Part shown: positions 5,954 to 13,346 of the stretch, piece after piece
How positions within the stretch are numbered: the first letter of the stretch is position 1
How the letters are laid out: each line of letters opens with the position of its first letter
NCBI GenBank assembly: GCA_913062655.1
Contig: CAJXXO010000039.1
Span: 1-13,346 of the forward strand
Direction of reading: 5' to 3'
Length of the DNA stretch: 13,346 nucleotides
Source: an uncultured Bacteroidota bacterium
Lineage (GTDB): Bacteria; Bacteroidota; Bacteroidia; Chitinophagales; S012-47
The notes under the pieces: model-generated
What the model was told of the DNA's origin: nothing
The model's input: only the letters and a program-made list of their open reading frames with translations
The model's database searches: none
Position numbers and translations under genes: made by a program

Positions 5954-6999
5954 ATATAATCGAATCCGGTTGTGTACCAAGGTAGTGTGCGCAACTGTTT
6001 CTCCAACGCAGCGTCCATGTGCTCAAAAGAGGCTACTATCCTGGCGTTGGCATCCTTGGTAAATTGACGCACCAGACCCAGGCGGCCGTAATCGATGAGG
6101 GCCGAATACAAGGGTGAACGTTCGTCCAGGAACAACATGGCCGTATGGCAGTTTTTGTGCGCCAGTATTGACTCAAGCAGCCGGTGCAGTATATCTATCC
6201 TACCTGGCGGGTAAAATAAACCCTCGAATGAAAGGAACCGAAAGTCTTTAGGATTGTACAACCGCCTGATCAGCGGCACATGTGGCAATACATTCATGAT
6301 CAACTTGCCGGAGAAACCGGGCATTCGTTGTATTTCCCAGCGAGCGGGATGTGCCTGTGCACCGGCAATGAGTTGGCCCTGCTCCTCCAGCACATAGTAG
6401 TCGCCTCGCATGAAGAGATGGGTAAAATGGACCAGGGCGTGATCACTGTATCGTTCGTGCAGCAAGTCGCGAAGCAAGTTGTATTCATCCGGCCGTGCCT
6501 TACGAAATCGCGCATCTTGCTTAGGAAAATAGCGGCTGAAGCCAATCGTTTGTAAGTGGCTGATGACCTCGTACCCGGCATTCTGAGAGACTTTGAACGA
6601 ACCGTGATTGCCCCGCTCAATTACGCCCATGTACACTGCTGGGTCCGTTTCATCTTCCCGGATTTTGGTCATGAATTGGGCGCCATACTTTTTTATCAGG
6701 CCTTTGCCGCGAATGTGAGGGGAGGAGGCGAAAAAACAGACGTAGTAAAATGGTAGTTCTTTTCCCTGGGTGTTGCCGGTCCGCTTGTTAAAAATGGCGG
6801 TTCCCGCTATGCGATCCTCATCACGCAATAGAATTAAATAGGGATCAGGGAGGCTATACAGCCGCTCCGACATATCATGCCGTTGGTAAACGGCCCCTTC
6901 ACTGCCCCATTCGATGGATTCCAGAAAGGCCTTCACTTCAGGGCTTATGCCTTGTTCCTTGGTTACTGTGATGTGTTCGATCTGCTCGGGAATGGCCAT
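5950..6999 (-). CDS. Tandem GNAT-family N-acetyltransferase
   Basis: This is a 349-residue cytoplasmic protein. The N-terminal half (about 10-160) has GNAT features: the strand IAGTAIFNKR (64-73), the strand FYYVCFFAS then HIRGKGLIKKYG (95-106, acetyl-CoA pyrophosphate loop region), and a motif-B-like stretch N131-xxS-x-K-V-S-x-N-A-G-Y-E-V-I. The last small residue of R-x-x-G-x-G/A is Ile102, a deviation. The C-terminal half (~165-349) repeats the general layout: FRKARPDEYNLLRDLL, DYYVLEEQGQLIAGAQA, FEGLFYPPGRIDILHRLLESIL and SPLYSALIDYGRLGL. This suggests a second, degenerate GNAT domain. Acceptor substrate unknown. It lies 29 bp downstream of the SDR/DUF2867 gene on the same strand and is probably cotranscribed with it. 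Its stop overlaps that of the convergent split-barrel gene. Confidence 0.78.
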   Translation of the reverse strand: MAIPEQIEHITVTKEQGISPEVKAFLESIEWGSEGAVYQRHDMSERLYSLPDPYLILLRDEDRIAGTAIFNKRTGNTQGKELPFYYVCFFASSPHIRGKGLIKKYGAQFMTKIREDETDPAVYMGVIERGNHGSFKVSQNAGYEVISHLQTIGFSRYFPKQDARFRKARPDEYNLLRDLLHERYSDHALVHFTHLFMRGDYYVLEEQGQLIAGAQAHPARWEIQRMPGFSGKLIMNVLPHVPLIRRLYNPKDFRFLSFEGLFYPPGRIDILHRLLESILAHKNCHTAMLFLDERSPLYSALIDYGRLGLVRQFTKDANARIVASFEHMDAALEKQLRTLPWYTTGFDYI

Positions 7000-7028
7000 A
7001 CCACAAAATACCCTAAAATGGGGAATTG

Positions 7029-8468
7029 CTATCGGCCTGACGCCAATCGCCTGGCCATACCTTTGAATATAAACAGGTGAAAGGGACTGATTAAGTACCA
7101 GTATAATCTACCCCACACACCTACGGGTCGAAAGGTGGCCGTTTGGTGCAGATAGGGCGTAGCACCTTTATCCTCTATCCGAAATTCGAGCCAGGCCTCT
7201 CCGGGTAGCTTCATCTCCGCATATAGGAGAAGGCGTCCTTTATTGCGGTCAGCCATCAACACGCGCCAAAAGTCCAGGGCATCCCCAATTTCGATCTTGT
7301 CGGGATTGGTGCGTCCTCTGCGTAGGCCAATACCACCTACCATTTTATCCAATACACCTCGTATCTTCCAAAGCCAGGTAGCATAATACCAACCCGTAGT
7401 CCCTCCGATCGACCAAATACGCTGTTTTACCGCCTCTTTTTCCCCGCGAATATCGATTTGCTGATGGTCAATGAAGCAACCATACTGCGGCACTTGGATG
7501 TACTCGTCTAAATCACTTTTCCCCCGGCTACCGACCAATGCGTCTTTCCAACTGCTGACCACTTCGTTTTGCTGCACTCTTCTGAATGCTCGCTGTAATG
7601 CTTTTTTATATGGCGTTAATTTGATGCCCAGTTGCGCTGCCAAATCATTTTTCCTGGCTACTACCGGCACCTTCAAACTATCCACCAGATTCACGGCCAA
7701 CGGGTAAGAAGTGGAAGTCATAAAATACAGCCAATAGGAAGACAACCGAGGGGTCATTACCGGTACGTCAATGATGTAGCGTTTGAGTCTTCGTACTTGT
7801 GCATATTGCAAAAGCATTTCCCGGTACTCCAATACTTCAGGTCCGCCAATGTCATAATTGTGGTCAAACGTTTTCTCGTTGTGCAGTACGCCAAGTAAGA
7901 ATTTCAATACATCCCGGATGGCAATGGGCTGAATAGGATTCCGCACCCATTTCGGGGCAATCATCACCGGTAGTTTTTCTACCAGGTCGCGTATGATCTC
8001 AAAAGAGGCGCTGCCCGACCCTACAATTATACCCGCTCGTAATATGGTGCATGCATAGTGATCGCTTTGGAGCACGTGCTCTACTTTCAGTCGACTTCGC
8101 AAATGTTTTGATAGTCTATCGTGATTGCTGATACCACTCAGGTAGATGACTTGTTTGCAATCGGTGGCTTCCACATATTGGCGAAAGTGATCGGCCGAAC
8201 GGGTCTCTTTTACTTCAAAGTCACCCTCTGAGGATGACATGGAGTGAATGAGGTAATAAGCGGCATCAATATCTTTAGGCATGCGACTGGTGTCGGGTGG
8301 CAGCAGAAAATCGATCTCCACTACAGATACCTGTTCCGGAGGAAACTGATCTACCTGCATACGTCCGGCATCACGTACCACGCAGATTACTTCGTGGCCT
8401 TCTTCTACCAGTATGGGTAGTAATCGCTTGCCGATGTAGCCGGTAGCGCCTGTCAGCAAAATACGCAT
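7029..8468 (-). CDS. NAD(P)-binding atypical SDR fused to a DUF2867 domain
   Basis: This 479-residue cytoplasmic protein has an N-terminal Rossmann domain (about 1-300) opening MRILLTGATGYIG, with the dinucleotide loop at G7-xxG10-xxG13. YLIHSMSS (72-80), IYLSGIS (108-114), the R-A-G-I-I-V-G-S-G-S strand (144-153) and DIGGPEVL (206-213) are typical of extended/atypical SDR, YbjT-like proteins (COG0702). The C-terminal part (~330-475) matches DUF2867: I-W-S-I-G-G-x-x-G-W-Y at 351-361, L-W-K-I-R-G near 366-371, R-R-G-R-T-N near 383-388, D-F-W-R-V at 399-403, E-M-K-L-P-G-E-A-W at 418-426 and Y-W-Y-L-I-S-P-F-H at 456-464. The fusion is a known architecture. The reaction is unknown; the canonical YxxxK catalytic pair is not evident, so nucleotide-dependent binding or reduction is only inferred. 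The start at the first ATG puts the glycine loop at the expected position. It is divergent from sbcD. Confidence 0.88.
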   Translation of the reverse strand: MRILLTGATGYIGKRLLPILVEEGHEVICVVRDAGRMQVDQFPPEQVSVVEIDFLLPPDTSRMPKDIDAAYYLIHSMSSSEGDFEVKETRSADHFRQYVEATDCKQVIYLSGISNHDRLSKHLRSRLKVEHVLQSDHYACTILRAGIIVGSGSASFEIIRDLVEKLPVMIAPKWVRNPIQPIAIRDVLKFLLGVLHNEKTFDHNYDIGGPEVLEYREMLLQYAQVRRLKRYIIDVPVMTPRLSSYWLYFMTSTSYPLAVNLVDSLKVPVVARKNDLAAQLGIKLTPYKKALQRAFRRVQQNEVVSSWKDALVGSRGKSDLDEYIQVPQYGCFIDHQQIDIRGEKEAVKQRIWSIGGTTGWYYATWLWKIRGVLDKMVGGIGLRRGRTNPDKIEIGDALDFWRVLMADRNKGRLLLYAEMKLPGEAWLEFRIEDKGATPYLHQTATFRPVGVWGRLYWYLISPFHLFIFKGMARRLASGR

Positions 8469-8575
8469 ACTAGTAGTACAGTTGTTGCCCGAAATAGTTG
8501 CATTTACTGCTTCTTCCGCAGATAGATTGCGGAGAGATTCCCGTAATTTGAGGAAAGAAAAATAGACAAAGCGTT
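8469..8575. promoter_or_regulatory. Divergent spacer between the SDR/DUF2867 gene and sbcD
   Basis: This 107-bp spacer must hold the promoters for both directions. The nearest thing to a -7 element toward sbcD is TAATTTG at 8544-8550, which has one base too few between TA and TTTG and no TTG at a suitable distance, so I do not assign it. A short inverted repeat, TCCGCA-N7-TGCGGA (8515-8533), is the only notable structure. Confidence 0.5.
8515..8533 (+). repeat. Short GC-rich inverted repeat upstream of sbcD
   Basis: TCCGCA (8515-8520) and TGCGGA (8528-8533) are perfect 6-bp inverted arms around a 7-base loop, ending 42 bp before the sbcD ATG. It could form a leader hairpin or a small operator. 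With six base pairs, chance occurrence is possible. Confidence 0.35.
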
Positions 8576-9778
8576 ATGCGCATTTTACATACGGCCGATT
8601 GGCATATGGGAAAGCGGTTGCATCAGTATGAACTGGCAGCGGATATGGACCGGTTCATAGAATGGTTGGTGGAATTGGTGAAGGAGCAACAGATTGATGC
8701 GGTATTGGTGTCGGGCGATATTTTCGACCTGGCCAACCCTTCAGCGGCAGCCCGGCAGCAGTACTACGAGGCTTTGGTCCGCTTGCAACAACTCCAATGT
8801 ACATTGATCATTACGGGGGGCAACCACGATTCTCCTTCCATGCTCAATGCACCCAAATCACTGTTGTCTGCACTCAATATTCATGTGGTAGGGCAAATGC
8901 CGGACGATCCGGCAGCAGTGCTGATCCCATTGGGTGCACCTGTGCAGGCAGTGGTGGCGGCTGTTCCGTACCTCCGTGATGCTGACCTTTTGCAATATGT
9001 AAAGGATGAGACCTATGCACAACGGGAAGAGGCTGTAAAGGCAGGTATAGCGCGCATGTTTCAGCAAGTGGCAGAGGCGGCCACACAACGCTATCCGGGT
9101 ACACCGCTGATTGGCATGGGGCACCTATTTACGGCCGGTGCAAGTATGTCGGATAGCGAAAGGGATATCCAGGTGGGCACCTTGGGCGCTTTTCCGGTCG
9201 ATCATTTTCCAGCGGCATTCGATTATCTCGCCCTGGGCCATATCCATCGACCGCAGGAACCGGATAAAAGAGCCTGGTACAGTGGCTCTCCCATACCCTT
9301 GTCTTTCAGTGAACATGCCGATCCTAAGCGGGTGGTCATCTATGATACCACCACACAGGAAAAGACCTCTCACTCCATTCCTGTGTTTCGCCAGCTCATT
9401 CGAATAGCGGGTAGTTATGCACATTGCCAGGCAGAGCTCCAACAGATAGCGGTGCCCGACACCCAGCTACCTGCCTTGATTGAATTGACATTAGAGGAGC
9501 CGCGCTACGAGCCGGGTAAACGGGTAGCCCTGGAGGAACTGGTCGACCAGTTCGAGCATCCGCGTGCCAGTATTATCAAGCACCGGCTGCATTTTGCGCA
9601 GACAGCAAAGGATACCCGCCATTTGTTTGAGGCCTCTTCTGTCTCGATAGCGGAGCTTTCCCCCAGACAAGTATTCTCCGAACGTATGGAAGAAGAAGAG
9701 GTGCCGGCTGAGCAAAAACAGCTCTTACAAGCGGCCTTTGACGAATTGTTGGATGTGGTACAACAGAATGAATCATGA
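8576..9778 (+). CDS. sbcD: Exonuclease subunit SbcD (Mre11-type nuclease)
   Basis: The 400-residue product is the metallophosphoesterase nuclease subunit of SbcCD. It has the Mre11/SbcD metal-binding motifs in order: D8-x-H10 (HTADWH), G47-D48-x-x-D51 (SGDIFD), G82-N83-H84-D85, G-H183 (GMGHLF) and G221-H222-I-H224. The capping and C-terminal regions (~270-400) include a coiled-coil-binding helix-rich end. By family knowledge it needs Mn2+ and, with the SbcC ATPase, cleaves hairpins and degrades double-stranded DNA ends, including protein-blocked ones. The ATG at 8576 gives the canonical MRILHTADWH start. The stop codon overlaps the sbcC start (ATGA at 9775-9778), which suggests translational coupling and equimolar production. 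The length is near the usual ~400 residues. Confidence 0.97.
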   Translation: MRILHTADWHMGKRLHQYELAADMDRFIEWLVELVKEQQIDAVLVSGDIFDLANPSAAARQQYYEALVRLQQLQCTLIITGGNHDSPSMLNAPKSLLSALNIHVVGQMPDDPAAVLIPLGAPVQAVVAAVPYLRDADLLQYVKDETYAQREEAVKAGIARMFQQVAEAATQRYPGTPLIGMGHLFTAGASMSDSERDIQVGTLGAFPVDHFPAAFDYLALGHIHRPQEPDKRAWYSGSPIPLSFSEHADPKRVVIYDTTTQEKTSHSIPVFRQLIRIAGSYAHCQAELQQIAVPDTQLPALIELTLEEPRYEPGKRVALEELVDQFEHPRASIIKHRLHFAQTAKDTRHLFEASSVSIAELSPRQVFSERMEEEEVPAEQKQLLQAAFDELLDVVQQNES

Positions 9779-12700
9779 AATTGCTGTCGATCCGATTTAA
9801 GAATATCAATGCCTTAAAGGGCACACACGAGGTGGACTTTACGAAACCGCCCTTATCAGAAGCGGGTCTTTTTGCCATCACCGGGCCAACCGGTAGTGGC
9901 AAGACGACCCTGTTGGACGTGATTTGCCTGGCTTTATACAATCAGGTACCACGCCTGGGCAAAATATCGAAAAATACCATTGAGCAGGCGGGAGCCATTC
10001 TCACGCGTCACACCGATGAAGCCATGGCAGAGGTGACCTACACCTGCAGCAAAGGCACCTATACCTCACGCTGGTCGATCAGCACGGCACGAACAGGGAA
10101 CCTTCGTGATTATGAGATGCAGATCAGTAAGGATGGAGGCGCGCTACTCGATCTCAAGAAGCGCGAAGTGCCGGCTACCAATGAGTCGCTGATAGGGCTC
10201 ACCTACGATCAATTTATCCGGTCCACTTTGCTGGCACAGGGTTCCTTTGCCAAGTTCCTCACTTCCACAAAAGACGAACGAAGCGCCTTGCTGGAGCAGA
10301 TAACCGGTACGCACATCTATCGTCAATTGGGCAGAATGGCATATGAGCGGTATAAAGCGGTTGGTGACAAATTACACGACCTGCGCGTAAGCCGGGAAAC
10401 GCTACTTGAAGATAAAGCTTCGGCTGAGGAATTGAAGGACTGGCGGCAACAGCAACAGCGCCTCGGCCAACAGGAGAGATCGATCCGTGAGGAGATAAAA
10501 TCACTGGACGCTCTACTGGAGAAGTGGAAGCACTATCATGCATTGAAGGAGGATCGTGCTGCATTGGTCCAACAACAACAAACAGCCGAAGCAGCATGGA
10601 ACGAGTTTGTTGAACAAGAGGGCAAACAATTGGAGCGGCATGAAGCCCTGATCCCGGTGCAAGACAAACTACAGGCCTGGCGGGAACAGCGCCATCAGCT
10701 ACAAGAGAAAGAGGAGGCCTTGCAGCGGGCTATTCAATCTGTAGAGGAGCAGCAGCAGGAGAAAAAGAACATCCGTCTGGCCGCAGAGAAATTACTTGAC
10801 CAGCCGCTCAGTGATGAGACCGTGGTCCCGAAGCTGGAAGCATTAGCAGAAGAGATACAGCGCCTGGAGAAGGAAAGGAGCGAACAGGCGAGTACCTACA
10901 AACACGCACGGGAATTGGCCAAGCAGGCATTGAACCCTTCCAGCTTAGACTGGAACGGTCGAATCGAGGAAGGTACACTGCGCTTTTTCAGGCAGAAAAA
11001 AGATAAGCTGGAGCAAAGCATCCGGACCCTGGAGGAGAAGCTGCCTACTGATTATGCTGTGCGGCCTCAAGCCGCCAGGGAGCAGTTGGACCAGGTGATG
11101 TGGCAATTGAAAGAGTGGGCGCAGTTGGAGCAGTCCATACAGCAAGTGCAGCAAGAGCGGACAGCATTACAAGAAACCATTCAGCAGCGCGAAGAGGAAC
11201 TGGCAGCACTCCCCAGCCAATTAAACTCCGCTCAACAAGCGTTGGTAATAGCAGAGAAAGAGGTACAGCGCCTGGAAGCGGAGCAGGAAGTAAAACGCCT
11301 CCAACAGGATTTGGCTGAGCTGCGCCATCAGTTGAAGCAGGGAGAGCCCTGTCCACTGTGTGGCTCCACAGCGCATCCATTTGCCGAACACCAACCAGAT
11401 GGTACGCCTGTCAATCAGGAACTGGCTACAGCCCGGCAAGATGCCAGGGATAAGCAAGAGAAGCTGTGGCACCTAGAGGCCAGACAGCAACAGTTGCAAG
11501 AACGGAAAGTAGAGGATACCCAACACCTGGCGAAAGGCGAGCAGGCCTTGCAAGAGCACCAGGATCAGTTGGAACTGGTGCAGCAAAGATTGGGTGAACC
11601 ATGGGTCACCAACGGTTGGCAAAAAGGCCAACAACAGGTCGAACAGTGGCGGGAGGATGTAGGGCTGCTGCAAGAGTGGTGGGTGGACTTCAAAGCAGTG
11701 AAGGATATATTGCCTCAACTGGAGAAGATGGCTGCCGCAAAGAAAACGGGCGAATCCCTAAAGGCGCAGATAGAAGCACGCTATAGCGGCCATGATGTGC
11801 AACGAGACACGGGTAAACTCATTAGCCAATGGACCGATCTGCAGGGACAAATGAAAAATGCGCGCCTCCAACTGGAGCAGGCAAAAGAAGCGGAACTAAA
11901 GGTCCGGCAAGAATGGTCGGCCATTCACGCGGAAGCTTCTGCGGCCGTTCAAGCGCTGGGATATGAAAAGGTGGAGGAGGCATTAGCCCATTGGCTGCCT
12001 GCCGATACCTGGCAGCAGTGGCAGACCAAACGGGATGCATTGCAGGGACAGCGAAAAGATGTCCGGTCCCAATTGACGGCACTGCAACAGCAATTGGACA
12101 AACAAGCCAAAGGACTGTCAGAAAAGTCGGAGGAAACGTTACGGCAGCAACTGGCCGAACAGCAATCCCAATTGGAGCAAGTGGTGGAGGAAAAACAGCA
12201 AGTAGATACGTCAATTCATGCACAGGAACAGTTGCAGCAAAGGTTGGCACAGTTGGAGGCCGAAATGAAGCAGGAGGCGGCTGCCAATGAAAAATGGCGG
12301 TTGCTTAATGCTTACATCGGTGATGCTAAGGGCAAACGATTCGCAGAATTTGCGCAAGCCCTTACCCTGAAGCAACTTTCTTTGCTTGCCAATGAACGGC
12401 TACAACAATTGACCTCTCGTTACCTAATCGATACCCCGGAAGAGCAGGAAGACGATACCCTGATTATCATTGATCGCGATCTGGGTGACGAGCGCAGGTC
12501 AGTGAAGACGCTTTCTGGAGGGGAGACTTTTATCGTATCACTTGCGTTGGCACTCGGCTTGTCGGACCTGGCGGCTCACACTGTCAGGATCGAGTCGATC
12601 TTCATTGATGAAGGCTTTGGTACCCTCGACCCGGAAGTGCTGGATCAGACACTCGATGTGTTGGAGCGGCTGCAAATACAAGACAACAAAACCATTGGCA

Positions 12701-12795
12701 TCATCTCGCACGTGGCAGCTTTGAAGGAGCGAATCGGCACACAGATCCAGTTGCAACAAGATGGACAGGGGCATAGCCGGCTGGAGATAGTTTAA
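9775..12795 (+). CDS. sbcC: Exonuclease subunit SbcC (Rad50/SMC-type ATPase)
   Basis: The 1006-residue product has split ABC-ATPase ends joined by a long coiled coil. Walker A is GPTGSGKTT at 37-45 and the Q-loop is around Q155 (LLAQGSFAKFL). Two coiled-coil arms (roughly 190-515 and 540-870) flank the zinc hook C526-P-L-C529, by which two SbcC molecules dimerise. The signature LSGGE is at 913-917, Walker B ends FIDEG with D945 and E946, and the switch histidine is H979 (GIISHV). By family knowledge ATP binding closes the heads and controls access of DNA ends to SbcD. The length is close to the E. coli protein. The coiled coil is strikingly rich in glutamine (many QQ and QQQ runs). It is the second gene of the sbcDC operon; its ATG lies within the sbcD stop region. 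All key ATPase and hook residues are present, so it should be functional. Confidence 0.97.
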   Translation: MKLLSIRFKNINALKGTHEVDFTKPPLSEAGLFAITGPTGSGKTTLLDVICLALYNQVPRLGKISKNTIEQAGAILTRHTDEAMAEVTYTCSKGTYTSRWSISTARTGNLRDYEMQISKDGGALLDLKKREVPATNESLIGLTYDQFIRSTLLAQGSFAKFLTSTKDERSALLEQITGTHIYRQLGRMAYERYKAVGDKLHDLRVSRETLLEDKASAEELKDWRQQQQRLGQQERSIREEIKSLDALLEKWKHYHALKEDRAALVQQQQTAEAAWNEFVEQEGKQLERHEALIPVQDKLQAWREQRHQLQEKEEALQRAIQSVEEQQQEKKNIRLAAEKLLDQPLSDETVVPKLEALAEEIQRLEKERSEQASTYKHARELAKQALNPSSLDWNGRIEEGTLRFFRQKKDKLEQSIRTLEEKLPTDYAVRPQAAREQLDQVMWQLKEWAQLEQSIQQVQQERTALQETIQQREEELAALPSQLNSAQQALVIAEKEVQRLEAEQEVKRLQQDLAELRHQLKQGEPCPLCGSTAHPFAEHQPDGTPVNQELATARQDARDKQEKLWHLEARQQQLQERKVEDTQHLAKGEQALQEHQDQLELVQQRLGEPWVTNGWQKGQQQVEQWREDVGLLQEWWVDFKAVKDILPQLEKMAAAKKTGESLKAQIEARYSGHDVQRDTGKLISQWTDLQGQMKNARLQLEQAKEAELKVRQEWSAIHAEASAAVQALGYEKVEEALAHWLPADTWQQWQTKRDALQGQRKDVRSQLTALQQQLDKQAKGLSEKSEETLRQQLAEQQSQLEQVVEEKQQVDTSIHAQEQLQQRLAQLEAEMKQEAAANEKWRLLNAYIGDAKGKRFAEFAQALTLKQLSLLANERLQQLTSRYLIDTPEEQEDDTLIIIDRDLGDERRSVKTLSGGETFIVSLALALGLSDLAAHTVRIESIFIDEGFGTLDPEVLDQTLDVLERLQIQDNKTIGIISHVAALKERIGTQIQLQQDGQGHSRLEIV

Positions 12796-12879
12796 ACGAA
12801 GGCTATTTGCGGGTTGAAAGGGCCCATACTCACCTGTCTCGTAGTTATCATTACACCGGGTTTATGCTACATTAGTGGT
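12796..12879 (+). other. Short gap between sbcC and the DsrE-family gene
   Basis: This 84-bp spacer contains no convincing terminator: GGGCCC at 12819-12824 has no T-run after it. It also has no good promoter: TACATTAG at 12868-12875 resembles a -7 element but lacks a -33 TTG and is too close to the ATG. Readthrough from sbcDC into the next gene is possible. Confidence 0.4.
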
Positions 12880-13346
12880 ATGAAACTGCTTATCGCCTTG
12901 TGCTTTCTCCTTTTCTCCGCCTACTCCTTTTCGCAACAACCGCTCTTCCCTGCCATAAAGGGCTATGGCGGTGTGTATCCCGTACCGGAGGCGGAGCATA
13001 CCATGGATACTACCAGGATATACTACCTGCTTGCGGATGTTACAAAGGGCGCTGATAGCTACGACAAGGTGGCTCCAGGACTGGAGCGTGTGGCACGCAC
13101 AGTAAATTTGCATGTATTAGCCGGTGTGCCTCTGCGTAATATTCGTTTGGTGGTGGTGGTACATGGCAGTGCTACCGATGCCGTGCTTGGCGCCAACAGC
13201 TATCTGCGCACCTTTGGCTACGACAATCCTCACCTTCGATTATTTGATCAATTGGAGGAGATGGAGGCAGCGCTTTACGTATGCGGCCAGGCTTGGACCA
13301 AGCGAGGCTACGAACCGCATCAGTTGGTGCCTCAGGTCAAATTGGC
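12880..13346 (+). CDS. Exported DsrE-family protein, 3' end cut by window edge
   Basis: The frame opens at ATG 12880 and stays open for 155 codons to the window end, so the C-terminus is missing. It begins with a signal peptide (KLLIALCFLLFSAYSFS, cut probably before QQ at 19-20), which predicts a periplasmic or secreted location. It is not a lipoprotein because C8 lies inside the hydrophobic core. After it come RIYYLLADVTKGAD, NLHVLAGVPLRNIRLVVVVHGSATD (77-100) and LYVCGQAW (132-139, C135). This is the layout of DsrE/DsrF/YchN-like small sulfur-relay-type domains, in which the cysteine can carry a persulfide. Exported DsrE-domain proteins are known in Bacteroidota, but their role is unclear. 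It follows sbcC by 84 bp in the same direction. Function beyond the family name is not claimed. Confidence 0.82.
   Translation, partial: MKLLIALCFLLFSAYSFSQQPLFPAIKGYGGVYPVPEAEHTMDTTRIYYLLADVTKGADSYDKVAPGLERVARTVNLHVLAGVPLRNIRLVVVVHGSATDAVLGANSYLRTFGYDNPHLRLFDQLEEMEAALYVCGQAWTKRGYEPHQLVPQVKL

Noticed and set aside
7000..7028. Hairpin CCC-TAAAAT-GGG between the SDR/DUF2867 and GNAT genes as a terminator
   Set aside because: The stem is only three base pairs with no T-run; the genes are most simply read as one transcript.
11822..12250. Minus-strand ORF of 142 codons opposite sbcC
   Set aside because: It lies within the coiled-coil part of sbcC. Its proline/alanine-rich translation is what Gln/Glu/Leu coiled-coil codons give in reverse, with no recognisable domain.
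8576..12795. SbcCD as part of a defence island or novel nuclease system
   Set aside because: Both subunits are full-length and canonical, and the neighbours are housekeeping-type genes. No toxin, restriction, reverse transcriptase or mobile-element gene is nearby.
12861..12880. TACATTAG as a -7 promoter element for the DsrE-family gene
   Set aside because: There is no TTG at the required ~19-base distance, and the transcription start would fall on the start codon.

Overview
The window looks like ordinary chromosome from a member of the Bacteroidota, probably a Chitinophagaceae-like or related environmental lineage (the family is an inference). Two independent type IX secretion (T9SS) sorting tails, one of the gliding-associated type B class and one of the type A class, are essentially confined to this phylum. 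The genes start without strong Shine-Dalgarno sequences, which also fits.

Layout from left to right. Bases 2-3259 (+) are the 3' part of a very large secreted, cell-surface protein made of thirteen ~76-residue Ig/PKD-like repeats plus a type B T9SS tail; its 5' end is outside the window. Tail to tail with it, 2 bp away, is a 441-residue secreted protein (3262-4587, -) that reads as a seven-bladed beta-propeller with a type A T9SS tail. Upstream of that on the same strand is a thioredoxin-fold protein with a single active-site cysteine (4624-5256, -). A 157-bp divergent spacer holding a long, centrally placed inverted repeat separates it from an FMN split-barrel, pyridoxamine-phosphate-oxidase-like protein (5414-5953, +). 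That gene interlocks stop codons with a tandem GNAT-type acetyltransferase (5950-6999, -). The acetyltransferase follows, probably in one transcript, an NAD(P)-binding SDR/DUF2867 protein (7029-8468, -).

After a second divergent spacer (8469-8575) comes the SbcCD nuclease operon: sbcD (8576-9778, +) and sbcC (9775-12795, +) overlap by ATGA and encode the Mre11/Rad50-type complex that opens and cleaves hairpin and blocked DNA ends. The right edge cuts a DsrE-family exported protein (12880 onward, +).

I looked for an undescribed multi-gene system and do not see a convincing one: no mobile element, CRISPR array, tRNA/rRNA or defence-island signature is visible. The most unusual items are the central dyad at 5311-5364, the two tightly packed convergent gene pairs with no room for terminators, the regular 76-residue repeat architecture with two four-cysteine units, and a possible leaderless-type promoter directly in front of the propeller gene. 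No stretch longer than 157 bp lacks a gene.
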